The position numbers and the translations under genes are program-made. The notes beneath the pieces were generated by a model. That model had not been told where the DNA came from, ran no database searches, and was given only the letters and a program-made list of their open reading frames with translations. A DNA stretch of 64,000 bases, from the NCBI GenBank assembly GCA_019321725.1, contig CM033110.1:21631278-21695277 (forward strand), written 5' to 3'. The DNA comes from Paulownia fortunei. Lineage: Eukaryota > Streptophyta > Magnoliopsida > Lamiales > Paulowniaceae. Below are positions 34,092-47,556 of the stretch, one piece after another; position 1 is the first letter of the stretch; each line of letters starts with the position of its first letter.

Positions 34092-37000
34092 TTTTTTCCG
34101 TTTTATAGCCATTCCTTCTGAGACTGAAGAAAAAACATCAATAAGGCTCTAATGAGGATAGGATTGGATTGTTATTGAACCCAAATGAGTTGTTTGTATG
34201 TAAATCTATCTATTTTTTAAAACAGTATGAATTCATAATGGGTGGTGCGGTCAATGTTACAGGTGAAAAAGCTGCAAAGAGCTTGTCTGAAAAATCCTGT
34301 GAAGGTATTGCAATGCTAGTTGTTTCCTTGTCATTTTTTGGTAAATTTCTCTGTTCCTTTTTGTCTTATCTTTTTTTATTTGACTACAGATTGAAGCTGC
34401 TTCCAAATATTCCACTGTTGACACGCTGAAGCAACAGTATCGCTTTGTTCCTGCAAAGCACAAGGTCTGTAAATTCAGCAACTTCACGTTCTTCTTTGTA
34501 TGATGTCCAGACTGCTATCTGTTTGTGTGATATGCTCTTGGCACCCTAACAGGAGTCATGTAAGTGTAGATCTCTAGTGAAGTAACCATAGGTTTATTAG
34601 TGTCATGTGCGTATGGGTTTTAGTTTAAGTACATGAGTAGTATCCATAGTTACGTTAATGCCATGTCTGAAATGATTTTAGTTTTAAGTACTTGAGAAAA
34701 GGAAAGAAAGTTGAAAAGTTGCAGTGTATGCTACACCTGCTTTCACGTTCTCTTTGCCCGTGATGGATTTGGAGATTGAACAGCTTAACCTTAAGGTGGT
34801 TGGCCCTAATCTACTTGTACGCAGGATTGGCTACACCTGAGAAAGGTGGATGAGAAAAAATTCCCATATTTGTTGTTCTATAGAAAAGGGGGTTGCTAGC
34901 ATTATACTAGATGAAGGCAAAGTTGTGAACGTGTACCTTACTAAACTATTACATTATCTTTCTTTCGTTTTGATTTTTCCCTTTTTCTTTCTTTGTGCCA
35001 GGATTGTTATCTTGTTTATATTTTGACTGAGATGTCAGGAAGTACATCTATGGTTTTCACTCGAACATGTGATGCAACTACACTTTTGGCTTATATCCTT
35101 CGGAACCTTGGCTTCAGAGCCATTCCAATTAATGGTCATATGACCCAGGTAATATTTTAGATAATCCAATGATGTGTTGGAATACTTGTGTTTCTCATCT
35201 AACTATACATCCAATTTGCTTTTTTTCAGTCAAAAAGGCTTGGAGCCTTAAACAAATTCAAGGCTGGAGAATGTAACATTCTTATCTGCACTGACGTTGC
35301 CAGTAGAGGACTTGATATTCCATCAGTAGATATGGTTATCAACTATGATATTCCTACAAACTCAAAGGTTAACCTTCTTCTATGTCGTTTTCCATGATAC
35401 TTCCGTTCCTAATCTCCTACATCAAATACTGAGCTCTCATATCTTGTTGACAAACAGCTGTTAACAACACTTTTTCACTTTGTCTCTTCTATTCCTTCCA
35501 TCACCTTCTTATTCTATTAGTACACATTTGTTACATGTTGCAAGTCATTTTTTCAGCTGGCTAGAACAATGATCTCTGCTTGTGTGGTGCAAATGCATGT
35601 GTGCATATGTAAGCAATGTATTAATATGAAGAAATGATTACAAGAGGGCCGTGAGACCACAATTGGAAGAAGTGCCAAAAGATAATGAATAAAACGAATG
35701 TTTGTAACCGAATCTGCTACATCTAATGTAGCTAAATGAGCAAATATTCTTGCATTTTTGGCATCTCCATGAAAATTGGATATGATGGGCAAAAAAGTGT
35801 ATTGTTGGTGTTATTTAATTCTTCATTTTTCTCCCTTTTGAGGTTTTGGAACTCAGTTTCTTTGGGCTAAAGTGAGATGACTGTTATTTTTCACTGTGCA
35901 TTTGAAGTGTCTACTCACGTTTTTTCTGTGATATTTATTTTTGCTTAAGAACTGCAATTCATGGTTTCTTATGTCATCTTAGATCTTTTGAGACCTAGTA
36001 TATTTACTAGTTCTGTGAATAGTTTTGCAAGTTTGCTCTGCCATTGCTTTTTACTTTCTCCCTCATTTTGACATTTCATTAGGTCTTGATATATTATGGT
36101 GTTTGGCTTCTCCTTCTCTTTGACTTTCACTGTTATTAGATATTATGGTGAAGATACGATCGGACATTATGTCAACGAAAAAGTTGACTTGATGCTGGCT
36201 AGTGTATGTGTGAATTAGAATAGTTCATATGTTTTCATGTATCTAGTGTGTTAACCCATTCTTTTGTGAAATGCTTTCAGGATTATATACATCGGGTAGG
36301 AAGAACTGCTCGTGCCGGACGGTCCGGGGTCGCGATAGCAATTGTGAATCAGTATGAGTTGGAGTGGTACTTACAGATAGAGAAGCTTATAGGTAAGAAG
36401 AGTATGCTGTAGTCGTGGTAGAAAGCGACAAAGTGATAATCTCTAGTCTGACGTATTGTTTACATCAGGTAAGAAGTTGTCCGAGTACCCTGCCCAGGAG
36501 GAAGAGGTTTTATTACTGTTGGAACGTGTTACAGAGGCCAAAAGAATATCTCAAATGGTACGTATTGATTAACTTTATTGTAACCTTTTATTTCTTATTT
36601 TGCAACTGGTAATATATGTTATTCTGAAACACATCATGGATTAGACTTAAAGAGTTTTTGTCCGATCTGATTTATATAATTTTAATAGATATACAGTTTG
36701 ATTCTGTATTAATGAAATATGGGCCTAGCATGCTACCATGGGATAAGCAGTAACTTTTCTCCTCAGGGATCGTGTACGACATTTAATTGTGTGATCAACT
36801 GCGATGTGGTTATTGAATTTTATAGAAGAAACAAACAAAAAGAATAATCACAAAACTATATTAAGAATAGATTGTTGGCTTCTCATTAATGGTATTAGTT
36901 GGTTGGCACATTTTATAGGCCACTTGATGACAGTAGTCATTATGTTGTTATTTGTCTTCATCTATCTATTCAATTCCAGACCTGAGTCTTGCTGAAAATG

Positions 37001-37546
37001 ATCAATTAGCTCTTATAGATCCTTCTGAGTTTTGGCCTGGGTGTGTTAAACTTAGAGATTGAGAAAGGATTGTTACTATGTAATGAATGGTTTGGCAGAT
37101 GACAAACCACAAAACATACATTTAAGTTTCTATAAACAATTAATACTGGTTTTTATTATTTAAGTGGATAGCAATTAGTCTGCTACCGTAATCTTTATTT
37201 GAATGGCTGTCTCCTCGTCCCAGGCTTTGACTGCAGTGACATGTTGGATGTGTTGCTTTTCCTTTTGATGTTTTTTTTCATATCCTACCAGTTGTTTTAA
37301 TACAGACTGATGAACTGTTTACTTTTTAAATCGAAAAAGTCCTATACTTTTTATTTCTTTCTACTGGGAGTTCCCTGGCAATGAGTATAATAATTCGGTT
37401 TCATTGCTGGAGTAATTATGCAGAAAATTAAGGAAACTGGAGGCAAGAAGAGGAGAAGGGGAGGTGAAGATGATGGTGAAGAAGATGTCAATAAATATTT
37501 GGGTCTCAATAAAGGGAAATCATCTAAGAAGGCGAGAAGAAGATGA
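31120..37546 (+). CDS. RH10: DEAD-box ATP-dependent RNA helicase (RH10 / DDX47 / Rrp3 type)
   Basis: The family is nucleolar helicases for pre-18S rRNA processing. Exons are 31120-31446, 31535-31597, 32765-32839, 33304-33423, 34263-34304, 34390-34464, 35002-35148, 35230-35367, 36281-36392, 36469-36557 and 37424-37546. All are GT-AG and in frame, giving 436 aa. Visible motifs are the Q-motif region with PTKIQ, motif I AQTGSGKT (52-59), Ia PTRELA (84-89), Ib TPGRL, II DEAD (158-161), III SAT (189-191), [19 protein letters not shown] and [12 protein letters not shown] (from about 333). The short basic tail (KKRRRG, KKARRR) fits RNA binding or nucleolar targeting. The RH10/Rrp3 call rests on [12 protein letters not shown] and [31 protein letters not shown] spacing, from memory. 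Intron 2 (about 1.2 kb) carries a C-rich tandem repeat. The leader encodes no frame of its own that I trust. Confidence 0.94.
32022..32115. repeat. C-rich 48-bp tandem duplication in RH10 intron 2
   Basis: Two near-identical units begin ACCGAACACCCCGAAACC at 32,022 and 32,070. They are separated by a C homopolymer (about 32,055-32,069) and followed by more C-runs. The minus strand therefore carries many G-runs, a candidate for quadruplex formation. Confidence 0.85.
34021..34091. repeat. (CT)n compound microsatellite in RH10 intron 4
   Basis: About 70 bases of nearly pure CT repeat, interrupted by short CC and TT steps, lie upstream of the 42-bp exon 5 of the RH10 gene. Confidence 0.9.
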
Positions 37547-37549
37547 CAG

Positions 37550-39951
37550 AAGAATCATCCGTATAATCATATTTAATTTTGACTTATTCAATTCTGTATT
37601 CATTTGAGATTGTGATTTCCCCGTAGAGAAAAAAAATTTGCAGTGAATTTTTAGCTGTAGTCTTATTGATGTGTAGCGTGTGCCTTTCTTCCGAGGAATT
37701 TCATCTGACCTAGTGCATGTGTTACAGAAAATTCCATCTTATTCTTGTGGTGCTTGCTTCTGTTTATCTGTGGTTGGCGGTTTCCTGGCTAGGATGAGAA
37801 TAGTACAGCATAAATATGGGCTGCATATTTTTCAGTGAGAATCATCTCTACTCGTTCTCGTCTATGACAGGCTCACATTTCAAAGTAGCTGATTTAAGTA
37901 AAGAGCGAATGAAATTTATTTGTCATTGAATCAAAATTTAGCTAGACAAGATTCTTACCACCCAATTTTTCTCATAGAATCCTTTTCACAGAATACTACC
38001 TTCATCAAGAGTGAATGTTTGGTTTGTGTTGTTGACCATAAACAGACTTCTTAAAATGCAATATTAAGCATTTATTTTAATTATTAAAAAGTATTTTATT
38101 GATTTTATACTCCATAATTGATGCCACTGTGCGAAAGCTCTATGATACCAAAATCAGGAAAACAAAAAAGAAAAGTTGTTCATAATATTAGACATTTGAA
38201 TGAATTTGATTTAAGGTAGTGGAACCATTGAAGGGTGAATTTTGCGAGTCATGTCTGGGAACCAGTCAGACACAGACGTGTTTGGAGTTGAGAAGCATAA
38301 GAGTAGGTTTAGAAGTTCAAGGCAGGCTGGTGAGTGGTGATGATGGCAAGACATTGGCAGTTGCGGAATGACGGCCGAAATTTATTGACCTGCCAACAGA
38401 AACCAATAATTTCTGAGTGGACAAAACAGAAGAGCAGGAATTAGGAGAATGGGTTTTTAATCAATTAATTAATTCTAAGAAGATAACTATCATATGGAAT
38501 TCATCAATAGCAGTATGATGTAAGGTGATAGAGATGATGAAAGCTGTGCCATTCATTCGGACACGCGTCCCCACCTGCATGCAGCGCACCGTCGTCGCTC
38601 TTGGACTCTCCTTTTTGCTTTTTTGTTCTCTTTCTTGTCAATTAATAGTATTTTATTGTGGCATGCAATTTTTTTTTTCTTTACAGCTATTTCATGATTA
38701 GAATACATATATCTTTATCGCTTGTTGAGCTCCACTCAGATTTTTTTTCAAATTGATATGTGATCGAGCTGAATGAATTTATAACTTTGGACTTGCTAAC
38801 GAAGTGTCACCTCCGATAATTCAATTTTCTTGAGTCAACATTAAACAAAACCATACAGGGAAATAAATTGACCTTCTCTTTCAGTGTAAAATCGAAATCA
38901 CAAGACATATGGGGACACATTAAATTAGCTTAAACGACATCCTATGAATGCAAGTACAAAGTGGACTCATTTCAACTTTTGAGCTTGAATGTGGATGCTT
39001 TCGTGGTCATGTTCAGTTGAAGAAAATTGAATTTTACTCGAACGCTATCATTTCTTATTTGAATTTGGACATACACTCCGCCTTGTTCAATATTATGCCT
39101 ATGCTGTCATCTGGTGGAATCTTGCCATATACAGTAAGTTTTGTTCGCCCCAACGTTTTTTCTTTTTCTTCTCAGTTAACAAATTTAGAATGGTGGGCTG
39201 TAGAACATAGGACCCCGTGAAGACCCATACGACAAAACATCCAAGAATCTGCAGACATGCGAACGTGACAGATCAAGTTTTATCTGTCAAGATAACTCTT
39301 TAAATATGCATCATTTTTGTATGTACGTGTTTCTTTTTCTTTTCTTTTTCCTTTTGTGTATATGTGTGTGTGTCTTAAGAGATTCAGGAAGACTTCAAGT
39401 GTAACAGTATAATCCACTAGAGTTTATGATAAGAGAAAATAAATCTCTCCTTTTAAGATGATTTTTTTTTCACGGTTATCCAAGGGCCAAGACAAAAATT
39501 TCGTGCTTATTTCCAAGTTTCCTAATTCTTTTAGAACATATATAGATAAATGCTTTCCTTATGAGACATTATTTTTCTTTTTTACTTTTTTTTTCTTTAC
39601 TGTACTGCACAATAAATATTATTGTTATAATATATGCTTCCAATGTAGTGATTAAAATAGACCTATAAGGGAACTGAATCGGTCAATTGACTTGATCTAT
39701 ATATTTGTATTATAATCCTAAGATCTTGGGACCGATTTCACATTACTAAATATGAACTGGTTCAAGAAGCCTTCGCTTAAGAGAAAAAAAAGTACGTGTA
39801 AAGAAAAAAACGAAAAAGAAAACTCCACTAAAATATAAGTATTAGCTTCGGGCTCAATGGCCTTCTTGTCCTAGTACACACCCCCCCACCCCCAGGAACT
39901 GCAGTTTAAGTTTTCACTTTTCACACAGCCTGCACAGACACAGACAGAGAG
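37550..39951. other. Intergenic between RH10 and the PQ-loop gene
   Basis: No coding exon is recognised. The first few hundred bases are the RH10 3'UTR. The rest is AT-rich with scattered homopolymers. A short C-run (39,881-39,893) lies about 60 bases before the PQ-loop start codon. Confidence 0.5.
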
Positions 39952-42665
39952 ATGAAATCTGCAGCGCGGAATTCGTTATCTTATTGTGTAAAGGAGAAAA
40001 AACCATGCATCGGTTGGGCGGAGAAGTATTTCAAAGACTGCCTGTGCAACATCAAAGATGAATTATCTTTCGGTTTTGGACTGATAAGTCTTGTGTGTTG
40101 GGGAGTTGCTGAAATCCCACAAATCATCACCAACTTCAGAACAAAGTCTGGCCATGGAGTTTCCCTTGCGTTCCTCCTCACTTGGATTGCCGGGTTCGTT
40201 TTCTTCGCTTTTAAAACCTTTCGTTTTAGGCTCAAGAACATGAATATTGCTGACCGACTTTTTTTTTTTCTTTCCAAAAGTGGAAAAACATTCTTGTACA
40301 AAAAGAGACATATTATGGATTGATACGAGTACATTGTTTCCTATTCTTTTGGGATCTTAGATGTTCATTCTTTTTTGTTGTAAACTTTGCAGTGATATAT
40401 TCAACTTAGTGGGTTGTCTTCTTGAACCTGCAACGGTGAGTCCTAATTCTTGCCCTGTTTGCATTAAGTTACTGCAAAAGTTTAGGTGTGATAAAAATAT
40501 ATAGTTGTGGATGTCAGCGCCACACAGTGTTTCATATGTTTAATGGCTCTGCTCAAATAATTTCCTGTTTCTCTTCTGTTTCTCATTTTATTGTCTTGTG
40601 TCTTGGGTGATGCAGTTGCCGACCCAGTTCTACACAGCGGTGGTAAGACCATTCTTTCAATCTGCTCTCGAATTCTGAAACAAATAAAATCCTACTATCT
40701 TCAGATTGATATACAGTTTTACACTGAATTGTAGGCCTAATAATGTCCAAAATGGCACTTATTTCCTTTAACATTTTTTTTTCTCCATGGAGCAGCTCTA
40801 CACAACCACCACAGTGGTATTAGTTCTGCAGAGCTTATATTATGATTACTTCCGCAAGTGGAGAAATGTCCAACAGAGAGAATCAAACCAAGAGGTACAA
40901 GTAACTTTTTATCCCGCAGGAACATTTATCCTTATATCTTTAGTTAACAAATGACTTGAAAATAATGTTATGTTTAGGTTGAAGACGTGAAAAGACCTCT
41001 GAGATCACCAAAACCAATTGATTCTGCCATCCCAATACCAAATGGCACCCACCGGAGAGAAGCCTATTATTACACGTGCGTCAATAGTTGAATTTGTAAC
41101 TATACTCTGTCATCTATGCCATAATGTTGTCATTTATTATTGTGACAATGGAGAAAGGTAATTCTTTCCAGAAACAAAAATTCTGCAGGTCAGCAAGATC
41201 AATGGCCGGTAGCACGACTCCGCCTATCCGGTCTTATCTTTGGCCCATAAAGAGTGGTCCTTCGGCAGTTGGAATTGACAATGACTCCTCTTCCGATGAT
41301 GAGGCCAATCCAATTCCAGCCAGGAAAAGTGTCAGCAAACCGAAACCAATCCCACGTTCTGTGAGTCTTCCTGAAATCTTGTGGCTCGATATAAATATAT
41401 TAATCAAACCGGATGAGTTTCAAATGTCAGACATTTGGAATTTTGTTGCCACTTGTTCATAGTGCTCAGTCTACAAAATGTCGAATAGTTGCTCCACTTT
41501 TTTGTCAAGTGCAAGTCTTGTATGTTGGGGATAACATTTAAAGTCATCGTGTTGCATTATTCGGCAAGTTGAAAGAAGTTAGTAATAATTTTGTCATGAA
41601 AAGCTCCATTAGTTCTGGTTGCTTTTTGAAAATTTCATTAGGCCTTAACAAGAATCTTCATCCGTGTTCCTTGCTCCTCAATTACATTGAATTGATTAAT
41701 AATACCAGACTGTTAAAGAATAGTATTGCGCAAAGATTCCAACTTTTTACTCATACAGTATGGTTCTCAGGCAGGATATGGAGCATTTTTAGCTACATCG
41801 ATCAACATGCCTCGAGAAACTAAGGCTTTGATGCAAGTGTATGTTGGATTGACTGGGAGGAAACTGTTGCAAGTAAGATGGAGATAATAACTAAATGAAT
41901 GTACAGATTCAACTGTTCTATTGATTTCATTTGCTTAAGATTAGGACCTGTTTTTTCGTGCCAGGAACATGGGTCAGAAAGTGTGTATGGTCAGTGGTTG
42001 GGATGGATGATGGCTGCCATATACATGGGTGGAAGGCTACCTCAAATATGGTTGAATGTAAGTACTAACTCATCGATATCCTTAAACGATACAATCTACA
42101 GATCAAACTCTGTGTCTCTGATTAATGTGTTTGTTTTCTAATGACCAGATTAAAAGAGGAAGCGTCGAGGTAATTCTCAGGCCAATAATTATGCTTGTGA
42201 AATTTATCGTCGAGACTAATTTTTTTTGTCCATTAATGCAATAACTTCATCTTTCAATTTTAACTTGTATAGGGATTGAATCCTCTCATGTTTATCTTCG
42301 CACTTGTTGCTAATGCTACTTACGTGGCCAGGTACATCATCTGTCTGACGATGTTTAGAATCAAACCTGATGAAGTAATACTGATAAAACTTGTAAACTT
42401 GATTGCAGCATTCTTGTGCGATCGACTGCTTGGGATAAAATTAAAGCCAATATGCCCTGGCTGCTGGATGCTGTGGTCTGTGTACTGCTCGACTTATTCG
42501 TATCCTTTTTTGGCTTTAGTCTTAGGCTCTTTTCTCCAATCTATCCAAAGAAACAACCTTAACTGGTAATAACAGATAATACTGCAGTATGTCTACTACA
42601 GATACCTTCGCAAGGAAAGTCGCAGCAGCAAAGAAGAATATGGAGATTACATTGAAGCAAAGTAA
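39952..42665 (+). CDS. PQ-loop repeat membrane protein (vacuolar/lysosomal cationic amino-acid exporter type)
   Basis: Exons are 39952-40193, 40393-40435, 40616-40642, 40796-40894, 40978-41075, 41189-41360, 41771-41872, 41965-42057, 42149-42169, 42273-42331, 42409-42499 and 42576-42665. They join in frame to 378 aa. The two diagnostic PQ motifs are visible, EIPQIITNFRTKSGHG early and GRLPQIWLN late, within about seven predicted membrane helices. They are separated by a long hydrophilic loop with SSSDDEAN and a Ser/Pro-rich segment. Family members (yeast YPQ, animal PQLC2) move basic amino acids across vacuolar or lysosomal membranes; the plant substrate is inferred. Exons 3 (27 nt) and 9 (21 nt) are micro-exons. 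The last acceptor is placed at 42,575 because it restores IILQYVYY, as remembered from family members. Synteny suggests the counterpart of At4g36850. Confidence 0.9.
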
Positions 42666-43299
42666 TGAAACCTTGTATTTGTCATCAAAGAAGAAAAATA
42701 GAGCCTCAGTGTAATTTGAATTCGCGGAGAACACCTTTCCTTTTTTTTTAAAGAACAATATGCAATTTTGGGTTATGATTACATTTTCTTAGATGAGGGA
42801 ATTATGCTTTTGGCCTGGTTGATTTTAGGATTGTGGTTAAGTACGAGGAAAAATGTGACATCTTTATGCTAGGGACTTGAGAGTCAGGTCATACATAGTT
42901 ACTGTGTCTGCAAAAGTATTATGTATGAGCCCAACCTATTTGGTGTTACGAGAGAAGAGAGCCCAATGAATCATATTTCAGATTTAAATTTGGGCCAACT
43001 TTAATCCATTATGAAATGGAAATTCACCATCACATCTATACAAGTCCGGTTATGCAACAATGCAGCCCACAGGCCCAGACGTCATTTCTAGTTTCATGGA
43101 ATTTGGTTGTTCAGGAATTCTTGTGCTCGAAAAAAAAAAACACATATCACATATTTTTCTGCTAAATGATTTGTTTATTTCAAATTGAGGGAATGAATAA
43201 TTTGGACAACGAAAAAAAGGAAAATCTTGTAAATTTCTGATTCGACGCTATTTATCAAGATTATATATCCAAGTCTTTCTCGTTTTCATCTTTGTTTGT

Positions 43300-43935
43300 T
43301 TTTACTGGAAACCAACAAGAGGTTTTCAGAGCTCGTTTTGTGGCCTATTTTCATGTTTCAAGAATTTTAAAATTAAAAATACTTTTATTAATTTTTTGTG
43401 TGAAAATAAAAATATATTTGAATTAGATGTATGAATCTTGATTTTATAAGGTTGCAATGAAAATGCATTTGATTTATGTGTTTTCATTAGAGAAAACAAG
43501 GGTTTTTTAAAAAAACGTATTTAATTTTGATTTTTTTTAAAAAAAATTACATGATAATAAAATAGATAATTTATGGATCCATTATTATTCTTTATATTTC
43601 ATCAGTCAAATTATATTTGGAAGAATATTATTACTTAATTTGATATAAGTCTCATTACATTTTTATGTCACATTATTAGTATATAAATATAAAGAGAAAA
43701 ATATATTACTAAATTTGTTAAATTTTTATTATTTCAAACTAATAAAATATTATATCAAACATTAATGATGTGAATCTTATTTTTACAAAATATGAATTAT
43801 AGGTGTGAAAATCACATTTAGTGTAGAAATGGTTTCTTCCAATTTCTAACTTTGACTAACAAGTTGTGTTTCTCTTAAAATTTAAGCAAAACAAACACAT
43901 TTGGAGATTTTAAATAATAAAAAACAAAAGAACTC
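43300..43935. mobile_element. Dispersed repeat copy 1 (MITE-like)
   Basis: Shares ordered similarity with 61,857-62,335 in the same orientation: the word GTGTGAAAATAAAAATATATTTGAAT near 43,398 (about 61,920 in the other copy), a TTATT-rich middle, and AATAAAATATTATATCAAA followed by ATTAATGAT at 43,741 (about 62,147). Ends resemble TTTGTTTGTTTTT and AAAACAAA-type inverted termini. Copy 1 is about 115 bases longer between the two shared blocks. No coding capacity; ends approximate. Confidence 0.45.
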
Positions 43936-44604
43936 ATTTTAAAAATATAAAGAAAGAGGTTCTATTACTTAGGATGCTCCCGATGCCAAATACAAATGGT
44001 ATATAACAACACAAAGCTGGGAAAACTGATATAAGAAGTAAAAGCCGTACCATTATAATGATGCATTAATCATAAAATGCTTTTGATATTGTTGTCTTTG
44101 GATTTATCATTGTCCGGATTCGAGTGATCCAATGTGTTTAGATTTTCAGCATTGACTGTATTGATGTACTGGAGTGGAGGAGGGCACGTTGTCCAAACTC
44201 TAAGTAGACTGAAACTAAAATTAAATTATTTAACTTTTTTCGATTTAATTTATTAAATATAATAAATTAAATTTAAATATATTTTTTTATTTGATAAGAA
44301 ATTAAACTTTATTAATAAATTAAATTATTCAACTTCAATTCATATTTAATTTGATTAAAGTTATTCTAACTAACTAACTGGTTTTATCCCCTTTTAGTGA
44401 TGAATAAAATAATGATTTGTTGATTCTTTTGTAGATAAATCAAACAAATTATGGACTCTAAACCGTTAATGTTTACATGGAAACTTTATTGGCTAATTTA
44501 TAACTAATAATTTCTGGGAAGGCCCCACATTGAGGGTAACATGTATATTTTGACAAGAAAAAAAGAGAGAGAGAGAGTTGCGTGTCAACAATGGAGTCAA
44601 TTTA

Positions 44605-44607
44605 TAC

Positions 44608-44639
<32 letters not shown>

Positions 44640-44640
44640 G
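44605..44640. repeat. (TA)n microsatellite
   Basis: Imperfect then perfect TA repeats of about 35 bases in gene-free DNA. Confidence 0.9.
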
Positions 44641-45389
44641 TAGACACACACATTTATAGAGGCTAATTGTAGTGGGCCATGTGGTCGTGCCCAAGGGTAA
44701 AGAAGGGTTTCTGTCCTTTGCCGACCCAACTGATCACCGACACTCTTTCTCTTCCTCATTTTTTTAATTATTGGCTTCTAAGAATTTAATTCGTTTGTTA
44801 CAGAATAAATTGCATTTTTTTTCATCAATCGCTCCACTATTGATTAACTAACTTCAAATTAATAAATAGTAACATGATAATAACTTTGGTGTGATTTGTT
44901 TAAAAATGTCCCTACGTTTCTAGAAGAATATATATTCCTAAGCCTAGTACTTAGATAAGCATGCATGCTCCAACCCTTTTTTCTTTTTTATTTATTTGGC
45001 TTAGTAAACTGTTTTGAAGTTTTGTAATATAACCATATTAAAAATCACGGAATATTATTCAGAAGATTAGATTATTTTTACTTTGTAATGTAACGTACTA
45101 AACATTCAAAAAAAATAAAAATAGATATATAGAGAATAGTAGATAAAACAGCGAATTCGTTTTTCCTTTTAATTTCATCACAAAAATTGCCGACCAGGAA
45201 AGAGGGGTGCTTTAGTTTAGCCATGATTGACAAGGAACAAAAAGGTATCAGTTAGGTCAAAAGGTTCAAAAGAATTGCGGCACATAATCAAACATAAAAG
45301 AAACGTCATGCTTAAAGTAAAAGCACCTTAATTAATGGCACTAATTTATCTTGTACCACGGATCAAGTACCTATAGGATATACATTTTA

Positions 45390-45409
45390 TATATATATAT
45401 ATATATATA

Positions 45410-45444
<35 letters not shown>
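45390..45444. repeat. Long (AT)n microsatellite
   Basis: About 50 bases of alternating AT, interrupted once by GATAT. A likely highly polymorphic locus. Confidence 0.95.
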
Positions 45445-45446
<2 letters not shown>

Positions 45447-47556
45447 ATATAAGTGTGTGTAAAATATAAGATAAAGACATCTTTTAAATGGATAGTTTAC
45501 AAAATTGAATTATATAATTAAAGCCCTTTTCCCCCTATATTTTGTCCAATTTAAATTGCTAGGTCGATACTTTATATAATAGCCGGGGGAGGGGGGTTGG
45601 TGTCTTTGACTTCAATTAATCTTGACCAAATTTTGAATTCTTAGAATTTTAAGTTTTTTTATTTAAAAGAAAAAAAAAATCGTTAGTTTTCTTGGTTTCC
45701 CAAATTATTCAAAATCTGCAACTAAATAATTCCCTCCTAATATGCTTTAAATTACTATCATGTTAATATGCATTAATTACTAATTTATTTTTAATGCCAA
45801 AAAAAGATAGGTCTCTTCCTCCCAAGACGACCCTAACAATATATTTTTTCATCCCAAATTCTATGTTACATACTCCCTTCACTCCATCTCCATCAACATT
45901 ATATTTTGCAAAGGTATGTAATTTCATACTATATATTTTTCCTGATCTCAACTATTCATCTTCCTCATCCCTTGTGGAACTTACAACTGGGCTTTGCTCT
46001 GCCTGAAAGTGTTCACCTTGAGGCTGTCGGAGAAGTGGGCGTTTCTGCTACTATTGTGCAATATGTATTTCGTTTGGTTTTACGATTCTTGATTGTACTC
46101 CCGATGTATTTATTTTCGTTTCTTGTTATATTTTATTACATCTAAGTTTAGTATATTTGATTAGTTTTATTTTTTTTTAAAGAAAAGTTATTTATACACC
46201 CTAACTACCTACTTATTGTATTGCATACTGAGTGAAGAATAAACTATTTTTTTTATAATTTGGTTATAAGTAAATTGTTGGATTACATTTATACATTAAT
46301 CTTGATTTGTTGGTTATGCATATGTTTAGTTAATTTTCTTTAAATGGCCACAATCCTTCATTATTTCATTTTTTCGTTCTATTTGCCCTTAAGTGCTTAA
46401 AATCTATTCTATATTACATACTAGTGGGGCCTATGACCGTAATTGCTCATTTTTAGCTTAAGATCTGAATTCTTAAAATATTTGAGTTTTATTGATTAAG
46501 AAAAATATCATTAGTTAACAAGATTAAACCATATCTAGTTTGATAACTTCCATATCATACTTGTATAATATATTGTACTTAATTTTTTGAGAGATAATTC
46601 CATAATTAATATATTAGAAATACAATCATATAAATGTTTATATTCTCCATTTTATCTGAAACCAATTAAGCCTCAGTTTATTCCTATATATAATTTCTTT
46701 GCTTGTAATTACTTCCCTTATCCCTTTTTCTTTTTTATGTATCGTTTCTTTCTCAGCTATAAGTCTACATTACTTTTAGAGATATTTTTATTTATGTTTT
46801 GTTTGAGATTATTATAGAAACCGTGGCATCAATCTTAAATTTTTGAAAAAAAAAAAAGAATATGGTCTATATATTGGGTTTTAGTCAATTTTAAATGATG
46901 AAAATGTATGTGAAGCATATTCTTAATTTATAATACTTTTCTAAATGATTTCTACGCATAGCACGGATACATATTAATTTTGTTTTATTTAGTATCAATG
47001 ACGAGCATACATATATATATCTGGTGCCCTGCTAATGAACTAATGATTAACTGCAAGGTATATATAGGTAGACAAATCTAGACAAAACAAAGCTAAAGGA
47101 ACAGCTAGTATGAATATATTCTTGGTCTATTTTAGTAATCTCAACTGTCTCTCAGCTACATGATCCAATGATCCGGAGGAGTAAGATTGTAAAATTTGTC
47201 TATAGCTATATAATGTACAAACAATTCTTACTCACCTCAACAATGTTCACTTACAACATATTCAACTGCTAACAGTATAGTATTTCACACAACAGAGTGG
47301 GATCTCAACCCTCAGAAAGATCTCTCATCTCTCTTGTGTCTTGTCCATCTTGATGAACTGCTTAAAAAATCAAGAAAAAAGAAATACCTAATCAATTAAT
47401 GTTTATCAAACATATATAGAACCACAATCTTAATGAGTTTGTAACTGCTTTGACAATTGAAATTCTTAAGATAATATTTTAGTAATATTGAAGTCGCATT
47501 GTTTTTATGTTTCGAGAAATAATTGTAAATTGGATTTCCAAAATTGAATTCATACC

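Larger units (their letters stand above)
42670..47556. other. Gene-free AT-rich region with repeats
   Basis: No coding gene is recognised over nearly 4.9 kb. It contains a dispersed repeat copy (about 43,300-43,935), two TA microsatellites (about 44,605-44,640 and 45,390-45,444) and low-complexity AT sequence. The part nearest 47,556 should be the GATL gene 3'UTR. Confidence 0.5.

Noticed and set aside
40266..40323. Read-through of PQ-loop exon 1 to a stop at 40,323
   Set aside because: The frame beyond 40,193 leaves the family sequence at a GT donor and exon 2 restores DIFNLVG, so it is intron.
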